A stretch of DNA of 55,830 nt from an uncultured Saprospiraceae bacterium (GTDB lineage: Bacteria > Bacteroidota > Bacteroidia > Chitinophagales > Saprospiraceae), in the NCBI GenBank assembly GCA_937929945.1, contig CALFUK010000149.1, positions 1-55,830 of the forward strand, in the 5' to 3' direction. Of this stretch, positions 43,795 through 53,408 are shown piece by piece. Every line of letters starts with the position of its first letter. The first letter of the stretch is position 1. The notes beneath the pieces were generated by a model, which was not told where the DNA came from, ran no database searches, and saw nothing but the letters and a program-made list of their open reading frames with translations. Both the position numbers and the translations under genes were made by a program.

Positions 43795-45666
43795 TCACCA
43801 GCCGATTCCATAATCTTCCCCATAGTTACTCGAGCCGCCCCACATCGTGCCCTGATCCCAATCAAAAAAGATAGCATTCATAGGACCTGAAGTTCGATCT
43901 CTGACTTCTAAGGTGTAGCCCATTTTCTTCAGTGATCTTCTGGTCCAGCTGGGTGTATCAGCTCTGATTAGCATGACGCCAGGTCTGATCTCATGTTCGC
44001 CGAAGGACCCTTTCATCTGGAAGCTATTGATGTTAGCAGCTTCTACTGCTTCCTGTACATTCATTTCATACTCCACCATATTCAAGAAGAACTGTAGAGA
44101 GTTTTGATCTTGACTATCGCCACCTTGGATTGCGAAAGATAGATATGGCTTGCCATCTTTCAAGGCCATGGATGGTGTCAGTGTCGCTCTGGGTCGCTTG
44201 CCTGGCTCTACAACATTATAAGGATTTTCTGATTCATTCAGGACGAAGCTCTGCATCCGCTGACTGAGACCGATACCGGTCTTGCCAGCGATGACCGCTG
44301 GTACCCAGCCACCACTGGGTGTGATGGAGACGATCCAGCCGTCTTTATCAGCAGCTTGGATTGATGTGGTCCCACTGTAAAAATCTTCCATGGGAAATTC
44401 TTCACCTTCTATATTTTGGATGGGTAGTATGGCTGATACATCTACTGTGTCCATCTGCTCTATGTACTTTAGGTAGGGATTTATGCTCTTTGTCTTTTGG
44501 TGTGGATAGGGATCACCTGGCAAAGTGTGAGGGTTATTTTTATCCCAACCTATTTGTTTGATTCTTTCTTTGGCATATGCCTTAGACAGGAGTCCTTCCA
44601 TGGGTTCGTCTGGTGCAAAGTAGGGATCGCCATAGTAGAAGTCTCGATCAGCGAATGCCAGATTCATGACTTGATACAGTCCGTGCATGTATTTTGCCGA
44701 GTTATATGATAGGCATTCCATGTCGAGTTGTTCCATCATGTTCAGTGCTTGGAGCATCACGGGGCCCTGTACCCATGAGGTGAGTTTGTAGACATCTATG
44801 CCTTTATAGTTTACTTTATCTGGTTTTTCGATGTGGACTTTCCAGTTGGCTAGATCTTCCATCGTGATCAGGCCGCCCTGCTCCTGTGTCGCTCTGACTA
44901 ATTCTTCTGCGATGTCGCCTTTATAAAATCGGTCATAAGCTGCATAGATGGCTTCTTTTCTGCTTTTGCCGGCTTTGAGCGCTGTGGCTTCTTCGTCCAC
45001 TAATTTTTGTAAGGTATTGTATAAGTCTTTTTGCACGAATAGTTCTCCCTCATGTGGTGCTTCTCTGTCTTCGCCAAGATGAGTGAGATACACTGCCTTA
45101 GAGTAGGGCCAGGCCTTGATTTTTTCTTTATGCTGCTCGATCCGATCTGCAGTCTGTGCTTCTATGGGATAGCCTTGTGCCATATCCATAGCTGGAGCTA
45201 AGATCTGCTGCAGGCTCATCGTACCGAATTCCGCCAGCATGGTCAGGAGGCCTCCTGCTGTGCCAGGTGTCACCGCTGCCAGGGGGCCATACTGCGGAGG
45301 ATACTGCATGCCTTGCTCCAGAAAGAAGTCTGCCGTGGCTCCCGTCGGGGCTACACCGAGGGCGTTGATGCCGATCACCTCTTTGGTCTTTGGATTATAG
45401 ATGAGCGCTTGGGTCTCACCACCCCAGCTCAGTACGTCCCACATGGTACAGGTCGCTGCCAGCATGGCGCAGGAGGCATCGATGGCATTTCCGCCTTGGG
45501 TAAATATTTTAGCACCTGCTGTGGCACCTAGCGGCTTACCAGTGATCGCCAGCCACTCTTTCGCGTGGAGGATGGGTTTCTGCGTTGATTGGCTCCAGCT
45601 TAGCGCAGGCCATAAAAGGGTGAACAGGCAAATAAGATTGAGTTTAGTTTGTGCAGCATGCTTCAT
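43795..45666 (-). CDS. ggt: Gamma-glutamyltransferase-family enzyme
   Basis: 623 residues with a signal peptide ending near WSQ. Ntn-hydrolase of the GGT family: GGNAIDASCAMLA, GALGVAPTGAT-like loop, VTPGTAGGLLTMLAEFG, and the autocleavage/nucleophile Thr in DFYSGTTSIQAADKDGWIVS, followed by LNESENPYN, GKRPRATLTPSMAL and GGDSQDQNSLQ. It matures by self-cleavage before the Thr and acts in the periplasm on gamma-glutamyl compounds such as glutathione; members with this sequence type may prefer other substrates. The VOC gene lies 12 bases upstream on the same strand. Confidence 0.92.
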   Translation of the reverse strand: MKHAAQTKLNLICLFTLLWPALSWSQSTQKPILHAKEWLAITGKPLGATAGAKIFTQGGNAIDASCAMLAATCTMWDVLSWGGETQALIYNPKTKEVIGINALGVAPTGATADFFLEQGMQYPPQYGPLAAVTPGTAGGLLTMLAEFGTMSLQQILAPAMDMAQGYPIEAQTADRIEQHKEKIKAWPYSKAVYLTHLGEDREAPHEGELFVQKDLYNTLQKLVDEEATALKAGKSRKEAIYAAYDRFYKGDIAEELVRATQEQGGLITMEDLANWKVHIEKPDKVNYKGIDVYKLTSWVQGPVMLQALNMMEQLDMECLSYNSAKYMHGLYQVMNLAFADRDFYYGDPYFAPDEPMEGLLSKAYAKERIKQIGWDKNNPHTLPGDPYPHQKTKSINPYLKYIEQMDTVDVSAILPIQNIEGEEFPMEDFYSGTTSIQAADKDGWIVSITPSGGWVPAVIAGKTGIGLSQRMQSFVLNESENPYNVVEPGKRPRATLTPSMALKDGKPYLSFAIQGGDSQDQNSLQFFLNMVEYEMNVQEAVEAANINSFQMKGSFGEHEIRPGVMLIRADTPSWTRRSLKKMGYTLEVRDRTSGPMNAIFFDWDQGTMWGGSSNYGEDYGIGW

Positions 45667-45678
45667 CGTGTTTCCTGT

Positions 45679-46098
45679 TTAGCTAGCGAATATTTGACCG
45701 AAGTCTTTGAATGATTTGAATTCCAGCGCATTGCCAGATGGATCGTAGAAGAACATGGTGGCCTGCTCTCCCGGCTCGCCTTCAAATCTGATGTAAGGCT
45801 CGATGGCAAATGTGATACCTTCTGCTTTTAGCCGAGCTGATAGTTCTTGAAATGTGTCCCACTCCAGGACGACACCGAAGTGCGGCACGGGTACAGCATG
45901 GCCATCTACGGCATTGTGCTGCACCTCTCTTACTTTTTCGCCTGTCTCATGGATGACGAATTGGTGACCAAAGAGATTGAAGTCTACCCACTTATCGGAG
46001 CTTCTGCCTTCTTCGCAGCGCAAGATGTCTCGGTAAAACTCTCTGGCGGTCTGCAGGTCATGTACGGGGACAGCTAAGTGAAAAGGAGTCAAGGTCAT
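45679..46098 (-). CDS. VOC-family (glyoxalase/bleomycin-resistance fold) protein
   Basis: 139 residues from [10 protein letters not shown]; an earlier ATG at 46128 adds ten weak residues. Two beta-alpha-beta-beta-beta modules: [20 protein letters not shown] ... [15 protein letters not shown] and [20 protein letters not shown] ... [20 protein letters not shown]. The first His, the second-half His and the C-terminal Glu (ALEFK) are candidate metal ligands. Could be a dioxygenase or lyase; not decidable. It forms an operon with ggt. Confidence 0.88.
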   Translation of the reverse strand: MTLTPFHLAVPVHDLQTAREFYRDILRCEEGRSSDKWVDFNLFGHQFVIHETGEKVREVQHNAVDGHAVPVPHFGVVLEWDTFQELSARLKAEGITFAIEPYIRFEGEPGEQATMFFYDPSGNALEFKSFKDFGQIFAS

Positions 46099-46128
46099 AA
46101 GTTTATTATTATAGAGTGAGATGCCCAT

Positions 46129-46680
46129 GAGTAAATAGTAACATATACATCAAGATGGATAGCTTACTTATTTTCATCGCAGACTTTTCAAATATAATGA
46201 ATTATGAAGTGTCTGGTATATCCTGCTTTCATACGATAGTTAAGTCTGCAGGGCCTCGTTAAGTCTTCTACGAAAAAAAATATATCACCATCTGAATTTT
46301 TAAAATAATCAGCTCTGCTTTGCTCACTGATCTCAGTCGCACTCTAGGCCCTACCAAATTGACATGTCACTGAATTAACTTTAGATTTATAAACTCGTGA
46401 CGATTAATTTTAGTCGATGGTCCACCTTGGTAAGTCCATGAAAACGGAGGTGTTTATCTAAGTTTTCCTGCATCACACACCATAAATAGTCCTTTATCGC
46501 ATTATATCTATGGGAAGGCCATTCTGACCCCGCCGACCAATTATGACATCATATAGCATGTAGATGGGGGACCATCGTTTCTGTTAATGATATGTCATTC
46601 ATATGTGAAGGGGAGTAGGAAGACTCTGACCAGCATGATATTATGTACTTATTTTAAGCATTAATCACTATCTATACCCT
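46129..46680. other. Gap of about 550 bases without a recognisable gene
   Basis: Lies between the divergent VOC and outer-membrane protein genes. No open frame with a family resemblance, no tRNA and no copy of the leader element are seen. It presumably holds both promoters. Confidence 0.5.
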
Positions 46681-49500
46681 ATGAAGACTTTACTCGCACT
46701 CACTACTTTTCTCGTGATGTCCATATCCTGTATGGCTCAGACCTACCAGATCAAGGGCAGCCTTCAAGATACCTTGGGTAATCCTTTGGTATACGCTACC
46801 GTCCTGTTACTGGATAAGGCAGACTCTACCATGGTGGATTACGGACGGTCAGAACTGGACGGTACGTTCAAATTTAAGAAAATAGAACTTGGTGAATACT
46901 TGATCAAGACTACTTATATCGGCTACATACCACTGACCGTAGATGCGACCTCTCCTGATGGAAAAAACATAGACCTCGGTACACTCAAAATGACCGAGAT
47001 CGGAGCAGAGCTAATGGAAGTGGTGATCAAAGCTGCTAAAGCGCCCATCAAGATGCGGGGCGACACCATAGAGTATGATGCCTCCACCTTCAAGGTGCCA
47101 GAAGGCTCCACTGTGGAGGACCTGCTTCGGAAGCTACCTGGTATAGAAGTAGAGGCTGATGGCAGCATCAATGCAGACGGCAAGTCTGTGAATCGAGTCA
47201 CCGTAGATGGTAAATCATTCTTCGGAGGCGATCCTAAGGCAGCGACTAAAAATCTTCCAGCAGAAGGTATCTCCAAGGTCCAAGTCTACGATACGAAGTC
47301 AGAACAAGAAGAGATCACAGGAGCTGCCTCCACCACCCAAGAGAAAACCATGAATCTGGAACTCAAGGAAGATTTCAAAAGCGGCGGATTCGGGAAAGTG
47401 ATAGCTGGAGCTGGCACCGCCTCAAGAAGGGAGATCAAAGGCAACTACAATAAATTCAACAGTAAGATGCAATTCAGTCTGGTGGGCGTCGGAAACAATA
47501 CGGGGCGTAATGGTCTCAACTGGAATGACTACCAGGACTTTCTCGGCTCTCAGTCCTTTGATTTTTCGGGCAACTATGATTATGGTTTCGGGAGTGGTGG
47601 AAGAAATTTCATTCGCTTTGGTAGCTCTAATGGGATAGAGTCCAGCATCCAGTCCATCTTCTTCAATGGACGACGAAATTCTGGTTTTCCAGAAAATTAT
47701 AATGGAGGGGTCAACTTTAATTATGATCATAATAAATTAAAAGTCAGCTCGGTGTATTACTACAATCAGGCGGGACTGCAGAGTAATACCACCAGAAACT
47801 CTGATCGATTCTACAATGAGTTCGTCCAGCAAAATGAATCCATCAGTGAGAACGATGACGTCTCCAGCGGGCACCGTGTAGAGATCGTCGTAGAGAAAGA
47901 AATAGACTCCCTGCATACGATCAAATTTGAACTGAATGGTGCGGTCATCGATCAGGATAATCAGGGACTGACAAATACGGAGCTTTCGCGCAATATATCA
48001 CTTTCCAATATTGCTAAGTACGACAATCAGCGAAATACGAATGGTCACCTGGGAAATGGGATCATCGCTTTTCGTAAGAAGTTTAAAAAGAAAGGCCGGC
48101 GGATGGGGCTGAATGCCTCCTTTCTGACGACGGAGCTGAATACGGATTGGACCCAAGATTCACGCACAGATTTTCTGGATGAAGCTGGAGCTATAGAGAG
48201 GTCGCTTCTGATCAATCAGAATAATATCAATGTCGCGGATAAGTCGGTAATCAAGGCTAATGCACTCTATGTAGAGCCGATCAGTAAAAAGATATTTTTT
48301 CAAACATTCGCTAACTACAGTGATCGAACTGAATCAGGAGACCGAAAAGTATCAGATATAGAAAGCGGGTCAGAAGTGGTCAATCCATTCTTAAGTCGAA
48401 ACTACCAAAATGAAATCCGACTGGGCAGACTCGGGAGCTCGCTGAGGTATTCTCATGAAGGCTATAATGTGTCGATCGGTCTGGCCTACCAGTCTTTTGA
48501 TTTGACTGGTATCTTCAGCAGTCTCAGCGGAGAGCTCAGTGGGACAGTGGACAAGGTCTTTAATAACTGGATACCTAACTTATCCATTAATGTCAGCCCC
48601 AATCGAAACACGCGCATCAATATAGGATTCAGTCGCTCTGCTCAGGAGCCGAGTATCGATGATCTGCAGCCTCTGGTGGATAATACAAATCCGCTCTACA
48701 TCAGAGAAGGCAATCCAGCTTTAGTTCCGGAAATATCAAATGGGATGAACATGTACATCAGTAGATCCTATCCAGCATCATCCATCAGGATGAGTCTGAA
48801 TGGCAGCATTAATTTCTTTGACAGTCAGTTTTCCACGGATGAGACAGTGGATGACAGATTTGTCACCACCACGAAGCCGATTAATATAGAAGGTGGTATG
48901 AATGCAAATGTATGGATGAATGTCAGCTTTCCGATCATGAAAAATAAAATCAAGGGAAGAGTGTCTTTCAGTCCGAATTTTTCCAATCGCCCAGCGATCG
49001 TAAATGGAGTAGAGAACGTCACCAGGACCCAGCGCTATTCTCCTAGAGCATCTATAGACATCACGCCCAATGACGATCTGGCTCTCTATCTGAATGCAGA
49101 TTATTCAGTCTCGAATACATCATATGACATCACCACCAGCCAAGATCAACAAAATAAAAACTTGGGTTTTTCAGCAGAGTTCAATACGAAGTTGATTGGC
49201 GGCTTCTTCCTGAATTCTAAGTATACTTACGATAATTATTCCAATGATCGCTTTGCGACGAATCAGACCATCCCCATACTAAATGCTTCGATCTATCGAC
49301 AATTTTTAGAAAACAATGCGGCAGAAGTTAGAATTGCCATATATGATGCCTTTAATGAAAACGTTGGCTTTAATCAAAGTGCTTATGGCAATATTGTCAG
49401 TACTTCAAGTACGGACGCCATCGGGCGACATGTGATGCTAAGTGTGACTTACAATATCAGAGGCCTGAAGACCGGTGTTCGTAAAGACGGCTGGTGGTAG
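46681..49500 (+). CDS. Outer-membrane beta-barrel receptor-like protein (GLPGLI partner type)
   Basis: 939 residues. Signal peptide (ending SCMAQ), carboxypeptidase-regulatory-like domain at about 22-105 (YQIKGSLQDTLGNPLVYATV ... GTFKFKKIELGEYLIK), plug-like segment (GDTIEYDASTFKVPEGSTVE, LLRKLPGIEVEADG, VNRVTVDGKSFFGGDP), then a long barrel with many aromatic turns. No TonB box was recognised. These proteins often travel with a small GLPGLI protein, which follows at 49894. Confidence 0.9.
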   Translation: MKTLLALTTFLVMSISCMAQTYQIKGSLQDTLGNPLVYATVLLLDKADSTMVDYGRSELDGTFKFKKIELGEYLIKTTYIGYIPLTVDATSPDGKNIDLGTLKMTEIGAELMEVVIKAAKAPIKMRGDTIEYDASTFKVPEGSTVEDLLRKLPGIEVEADGSINADGKSVNRVTVDGKSFFGGDPKAATKNLPAEGISKVQVYDTKSEQEEITGAASTTQEKTMNLELKEDFKSGGFGKVIAGAGTASRREIKGNYNKFNSKMQFSLVGVGNNTGRNGLNWNDYQDFLGSQSFDFSGNYDYGFGSGGRNFIRFGSSNGIESSIQSIFFNGRRNSGFPENYNGGVNFNYDHNKLKVSSVYYYNQAGLQSNTTRNSDRFYNEFVQQNESISENDDVSSGHRVEIVVEKEIDSLHTIKFELNGAVIDQDNQGLTNTELSRNISLSNIAKYDNQRNTNGHLGNGIIAFRKKFKKKGRRMGLNASFLTTELNTDWTQDSRTDFLDEAGAIERSLLINQNNINVADKSVIKANALYVEPISKKIFFQTFANYSDRTESGDRKVSDIESGSEVVNPFLSRNYQNEIRLGRLGSSLRYSHEGYNVSIGLAYQSFDLTGIFSSLSGELSGTVDKVFNNWIPNLSINVSPNRNTRINIGFSRSAQEPSIDDLQPLVDNTNPLYIREGNPALVPEISNGMNMYISRSYPASSIRMSLNGSINFFDSQFSTDETVDDRFVTTTKPINIEGGMNANVWMNVSFPIMKNKIKGRVSFSPNFSNRPAIVNGVENVTRTQRYSPRASIDITPNDDLALYLNADYSVSNTSYDITTSQDQQNKNLGFSAEFNTKLIGGFFLNSKYTYDNYSNDRFATNQTIPILNASIYRQFLENNAAEVRIAIYDAFNENVGFNQSAYGNIVSTSSTDAIGRHVMLSVTYNIRGLKTGVRKDGWW

Positions 49501-49512
49501 TAAGGACCGAAA

Positions 49513-49738
49513 GGTCTGACGCAGTCAGAATCAAATGGATTAAATATCCATTTGATAGAGAGGGAACCTCGGCACTGTCCGAGGGTGGGCAGCATTAGGG
49601 TCTGACGCAGTCAGAATTAAATGGATTACATATGACTAAATGGTCAGGCTAACAGCGTAATCATAGCAAGTAAATGTTGCTTTGAAATGAAGGAAGCTCA
49701 ACATCAGTGGAGGATGTGTAGAAGATAGAGAGGGAACC
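49513..49738. repeat. Interleaved dyad-containing repeats between receptor and GLPGLI genes
   Basis: A 35-base repeat (49513-49547 and 49599-49633, three mismatches) contains the dyad TCTGAC-GCA-GTCAGA. A second repeat GATAGAGAGGGAACC occurs at 49554-49568 and 49724-49738. Between them CCTCGG-CACTGT-CCGAGG can fold as a hairpin. The rest of this 393-base gap shows no gene. Confidence 0.75.
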
Positions 49739-49893
49739 GAGGTATACCCAAAAGCAAGTATGCAAATTCAACATGCTGAACTAGTTGTTGCCGGTGTAGC
49801 TCATTAATTATATCATAAATAGCCATTGGAAATTGAAAATACACAGCAAGCTAATTACATTGAAAAATCGTTCGTAGAATAGACACAACATTT

Positions 49894-50634
49894 ATGAAAA
49901 AGATTATTGCACTCGTTTTATTTATTGCCTTAGCCACCGTGACTCAGGCTCAGATGGCAGAAGGTAAGGTCACCTATAATCGCAAGGTGGACTGGATCTC
50001 CATTATGGAGAATCTGCCCTTCATGACCAAAGAAGAAATAGATCGGAACCGACTGACCTGGGGCACTCGAGAGAGCAAGGGACGTAACTACATTCTCGAA
50101 TTTAAAAATGATAAAAGCCTGTACACCTACAAAGAAGAAGAGTCTGAAGGTGGCTACTCTTGGAGTAAAGAAAAGTATATCATCATTAGGGATTACCAAT
50201 CAAAACAGACTGACGACTGGCGTGAATTCTTAGGTAAAAAATACCGCATCAAGCAAGACATACCTAAGCACCGCTGGAAAATCCTCAATGAGATCAGAGA
50301 GATCGAAGGCTACCTCTGCATGAAAGCGGAGACGACGGATCCGATTAAAGATCAAGTGATCCATGCTTGGTTCGCTGATGGGATCCCTTTCTCCGGTGGG
50401 CCCGAAGGTTTCGGTGGACTGCCAGGCTTAATCTTGGAGCTGGATATCAATGATGGGGAGGTCATCGTCACTGCCACTGACGTATCTGTAGAGTCATGGG
50501 ACGGTAAGCTGTCTATTCCCAAGAAGATGAAAGGCAAAGACATCACTTACGCCGAATTGGATGACAAGACAAAATCATTTATTGAGGATTCGATAGAGGG
50601 GAAGAAGAATCCTTATTGGCGGATACGGTATTGA
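49894..50634 (+). CDS. GLPGLI family protein
   Basis: 246 residues with a signal peptide (ending TQAQ). The signature GGLPGLILELDINDGE is present near residues 174-189, along with VTYNRKV near the start and WREFLGKKYRIKQDIPKHRW (family-typical 'W...' region). These are periplasmic or outer-membrane-associated proteins of unknown function paired with barrel proteins such as the one just upstream. Followed at once by a simple-sequence repeat. Confidence 0.93.
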   Translation: MKKIIALVLFIALATVTQAQMAEGKVTYNRKVDWISIMENLPFMTKEEIDRNRLTWGTRESKGRNYILEFKNDKSLYTYKEEESEGGYSWSKEKYIIIRDYQSKQTDDWREFLGKKYRIKQDIPKHRWKILNEIREIEGYLCMKAETTDPIKDQVIHAWFADGIPFSGGPEGFGGLPGLILELDINDGEVIVTATDVSVESWDGKLSIPKKMKGKDITYAELDDKTKSFIEDSIEGKKNPYWRIRY

Positions 50635-50812
50635 GTTTTTGAGTTATGAGATAGAGAGATATGAGTTTTTGAGATATGAGATAGAGAGTTATGAGATAGA
50701 GAGATATGAGATAGAGAGATATGAGATATGAGATATGAGATATGAGATATGAGATAGAGAGATATGAGATATCGATATATGAGTCAGTGGGATATAAGTT
50801 ATGAGATGCTGG
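50635..50812. repeat. Simple-sequence repeat of GAGATAT and GAGATAGA-type units
   Basis: About 175 bases of irregular tandem 7- and 15-base units (GAGATAT; GAGATATGAGATAGA) with two GAGTTTTT interruptions, beginning at the GLPGLI stop codon. Purine-rich on the plus strand and prone to slippage. Confidence 0.9.
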
Positions 50813-50838
50813 GTTATTAATTTTTGTTGGTTGCGGTG

Positions 50839-51159
50839 CTACTCTTTTCTGATTAGCTCTGCATCTAAAATATCTTTATCGGATGTCATGACTGGAATAC
50901 GCTCCCATCTGTATTCTAAAAAGCGATAGAACACAAAAGCGCATAAAAGTCCTACAGGGAGACCCATCAGGCTAAGGGATATGTCATTTACGTCTTCTAT
51001 ATTATCAAGGGTGAGCGCCATGAATATGCCCGCGACGAACGTGCCAAAGTAGTAAGAGAGTACGCCTAAGATCGCATAGAGCCATTGATGACGAGCGTGT
51101 ATTTCTGCCAGTTTGTAGTATTGTTTGCCCAAATAGTAGATTAAAAGTAGTCCTAACAT
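50839..51159 (-). CDS. Small membrane protein of unknown function
   Basis: 106 residues with three likely membrane helices (LGLLLIYYLGKQYY, LYAILGVLSYYFGTFVAGIF, LPVGLLCAFVFYRFLEY) and a charged C-terminal tail (SDKDILDAELIRKE). No family recognised. It faces the GLPGLI gene across the simple repeat. Confidence 0.65.
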   Translation of the reverse strand: MLGLLLIYYLGKQYYKLAEIHARHQWLYAILGVLSYYFGTFVAGIFMALTLDNIEDVNDISLSLMGLPVGLLCAFVFYRFLEYRWERIPVMTSDKDILDAELIRKE

Positions 51160-51252
51160 AGTCTAATGTAATTATTACTTAAGGCAGTACAAAATAGAGG
51201 ATGAGTTGAAATTAGTGTCGCGTAAGATTTGCTTAGCTGGGGCTGATGATCT

Positions 51253-51612
51253 TTAGTTGCTGTCATTAAGGATTAGTTCTGCGTCTATGTTAAGAAACTT
51301 ATGAAGCCCTTTAGCTATATCTAGGGTCAATCTCCGTTTGCCATTTAGTATTTCGCTGATCCTTGATGGTGTGGTTCCGATGAGTTTAGCGACATCTTTT
51401 TGCTTTAGTTTTCTCTGATACATTCTGAGTTCTATCATTTCTTTCAAATTATCAGGTTTAAAGGGAAATACTGCCTCTTCGTAATCTGCAATTTCATCCG
51501 AGATCAGATCTAATTCTGACCGTAGCTTCTTTGATAGCTTACCTTGATCAGTCAATTTTAAAAGTAACTCTTCTAATCGTTTTGTTTTTGCAGTGTATTC
51601 ATATTTCGTCAT
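51253..51612 (-). CDS. higA: HigA-type antitoxin (XRE helix-turn-helix)
   Basis: 119 residues. A helical N-terminal half is followed by an XRE helix-turn-helix (MYQRKLKQKDVAKLIGTTPS ... RISEILNGKRRLTLDIAKGL). It follows the HigB toxin gene after one base, the toxin-first order typical of higBA. It should neutralise HigB and repress the pair. Confidence 0.92.
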   Translation of the reverse strand: MTKYEYTAKTKRLEELLLKLTDQGKLSKKLRSELDLISDEIADYEEAVFPFKPDNLKEMIELRMYQRKLKQKDVAKLIGTTPSRISEILNGKRRLTLDIAKGLHKFLNIDAELILNDSN

Positions 51613-51613
51613 G

Positions 51614-51916
51614 TCAGATATTTTTGATTTGCTTCATTCCGATTCTTGAGTATTCTTTATGAGTGCCAATGAATCTGATGTAAACTTTTTGTGATGCGAA
51701 TATTATGATAACAATCATCCTGTAATCATTTCCTTTTATGTTGAACACGTATCTGTTATTACCGATATAGTCAACTGAATTAAAATCGGTTCTTATGTCG
51801 GATAGAGTTTTCCATTCAGCTACTTTCACTGATTCGTACCAACTTAATAAGGGTATTTTCGCACGCGGATGCTTAGATGAAAAATCACTTAGCCTCTTCG
51901 GAGTTACAACTCTCAT
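51614..51916 (-). CDS. higB: HigB-type mRNA interferase toxin
   Basis: 100 residues of the HigB_toxin family: HPRAKIPLLSWYESVKVAEW, DIRTDFNSVDYIGNNRYVFN, IKGNDYRMIVIIIF, KVYIRFIGTHKEYSRI. Ribosome-dependent RNase in the family. The promoter side carries a perfect short palindrome at 51958. Confidence 0.93.
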   Translation of the reverse strand: MRVVTPKRLSDFSSKHPRAKIPLLSWYESVKVAEWKTLSDIRTDFNSVDYIGNNRYVFNIKGNDYRMIVIIIFASQKVYIRFIGTHKEYSRIGMKQIKNI

Positions 51917-51957
51917 TTACAGATTCTAAAATAAAGATACGGAATAGTTCTATATAA

Positions 51958-51972
51958 TGGAATAATATTCCA
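51958..51972. promoter_or_regulatory. Candidate HigA operator
   Basis: A perfect palindrome TGGAAT-AAT-ATTCCA, 42 bases upstream of the higB start, plus a weaker GAA-TAG-TTC nearby (51942-51950). The position fits autoregulation by HigA; no binding data are known to me for this sequence. Confidence 0.5.
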
Positions 51973-52164
51973 ATAATGAGTACCTCGAAATATACGTTCG
52001 TACAGGTACTAATGTGAATATTATTGCGATTCTATGTGGCTAAGCTGCCTTATTTGGATGCTGTGTCATAACACCAATCGTTCGATACTTACATGCCTTA
52101 CAACAGACGGGTAAAATTCGTTTTTTGGAATTCCATATTTTTTATCTTCCAAAAATTTAAAGCA

Positions 52165-52228
52165 CATTAACGCCCTAATAAGTTGTATAACTAATAAATA
52201 CGTTATATATTTGAATTGTACGTTAATG
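52165..52228 (+). promoter_or_regulatory. blaI operon promoter with flanking CGTTA half-sites
   Basis: TTG (52183-52185), a 20-base spacer and TATATTTG (52206-52213) form a good Bacteroidota promoter. Around it lie CATTAACG (52165-52172) and its exact inverse CGTTAATG (52221-52228), and a direct repeat TACGTTA at 52199 and 52219, exactly 20 bases apart. These overlap the promoter as an operator would. The rest of the 367-base gap shows only the higB palindrome. Confidence 0.6.
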
Positions 52229-52283
52229 GCACAATGTGATGGAAGACTTTACTTATTCTTAACTCGTCATTGAACAGACTGAA

Positions 52284-52655
52284 ATGAACTATAAAAAATT
52301 GACCAAGGCAGAAGAAGAAATCATGCACTTGATCTGGGATCACGGACCTACTACCGTCAGTGCCTTGATCGACCGCATGGATGAGCCGCACCCGCCGCAC
52401 TCTACGATATCTTCTATTGTCCGTATTTTAGAAAAGAAAGAATTCTTAAATCATAAAGCTTATGGCCGCACCTACGAATACTATCCCCTCATCGCCAAGG
52501 TGGAGTACAGTAAGTTTTCCATAAAGCGGATCGTCAGTAATTACTTCGAGGGGTCGATGAATGAGCTGGTGTCTTTTTTAGTAAAAGAAAATGACCTGAG
52601 TCTTAAAGACTTAAGTCAAGTCATTGATCAGCTATCAGAAGAGGAGAAATCATGA
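52284..52655 (+). CDS. BlaI/MecI/CopY-family repressor
   Basis: 123 residues with a penicillinase-repressor winged helix: KLTKAEEEIMHLIWDHGPTT, VSALIDRMDEPHPPHSTISS, IVRILEKKEFLNHKAYGRTY, then a dimerisation tail. In the known systems it is cleaved after an M56 sensor protease is activated. The M56 gene is third downstream, and the stop of this gene overlaps the next start by four bases, so all are one operon. Confidence 0.94.
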   Translation: MNYKKLTKAEEEIMHLIWDHGPTTVSALIDRMDEPHPPHSTISSIVRILEKKEFLNHKAYGRTYEYYPLIAKVEYSKFSIKRIVSNYFEGSMNELVSFLVKENDLSLKDLSQVIDQLSEEEKS

Positions 52656-53284
52656 AGTGTATCTATGTCATATTAATGGCCTTGTTGCTGTGTGCTTGTC
52701 AAGCTAAGGAAGACCAAATACCGAGAGACGACCAGCCGGGCGATGGGCCTCAGCGACATATCAAGAATATGATGAACCAAGTCAATAATGATCTAAAGAT
52801 TTTCGCAGGGGATAACACTAATTTCTACTTTGAGATTGATGGGGTAGTCGTCGAGCAGGAAGCTTTTCTGAACCAGGATATGTATAAGTTGGCACACATC
52901 AGTCACTCTACGACAGAATATGAAGACAATAATTATGGTGATATTTCTAGGTGGTTTGATATTACATTTTCAGCTTATTCTTCAGGGTATGTAGAGAAGT
53001 ATCACTTTACGCCGGAGCATTATCAATTGTCCTTTGATGATGCTGGCCTATTACGCTTGAGTGTGAATCACACTGCACGGGGCGTCCTGTCGGCCTATGG
53101 TTATGACAAAGCTACAGGTAATAAAATGGTCGAATACCACGATATAAATTTTTCTGATCGATTCATTGAGGCAAAGAAAATAAATTATCGCAATGCAGAG
53201 GTGATGCGGCTGGTCTTGATGATCAAGGATTCTATCTTTATTGATGACTATTCACTGCCTCAGATTCTTAGTCACGACCACTGA
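52652..53284 (+). CDS. Unrecognised lipoprotein of the blaI operon
   Basis: 210 residues. A lipobox (ALLLCAC) gives an acylated Cys near residue 15, so an envelope lipoprotein. The rest is mixed alpha/beta with no recognised family: FYFEIDGVVVEQEAFLNQDM, HISHSTTEYEDNNYGDISRW, FSAYSSGYVEKYHFTPEHYQ. Overlap with blaI shows co-translation. Possibly an envelope-stress or ligand sensor for the operon (inference). Confidence 0.75.
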   Translation: MKCIYVILMALLLCACQAKEDQIPRDDQPGDGPQRHIKNMMNQVNNDLKIFAGDNTNFYFEIDGVVVEQEAFLNQDMYKLAHISHSTTEYEDNNYGDISRWFDITFSAYSSGYVEKYHFTPEHYQLSFDDAGLLRLSVNHTARGVLSAYGYDKATGNKMVEYHDINFSDRFIEAKKINYRNAEVMRLVLMIKDSIFIDDYSLPQILSHDH

Positions 53285-53408
53285 TTGTAAGGCAATAAAT
53301 AAAATGTTAATGAGACGTAAAGAGAATGAGAACGGAGCTTAAATAAATGGATAAATCGTTGGAATTGCGTTGTTTACAGATACGATTCATTCATAAAAAT
53401 AATGAAAC

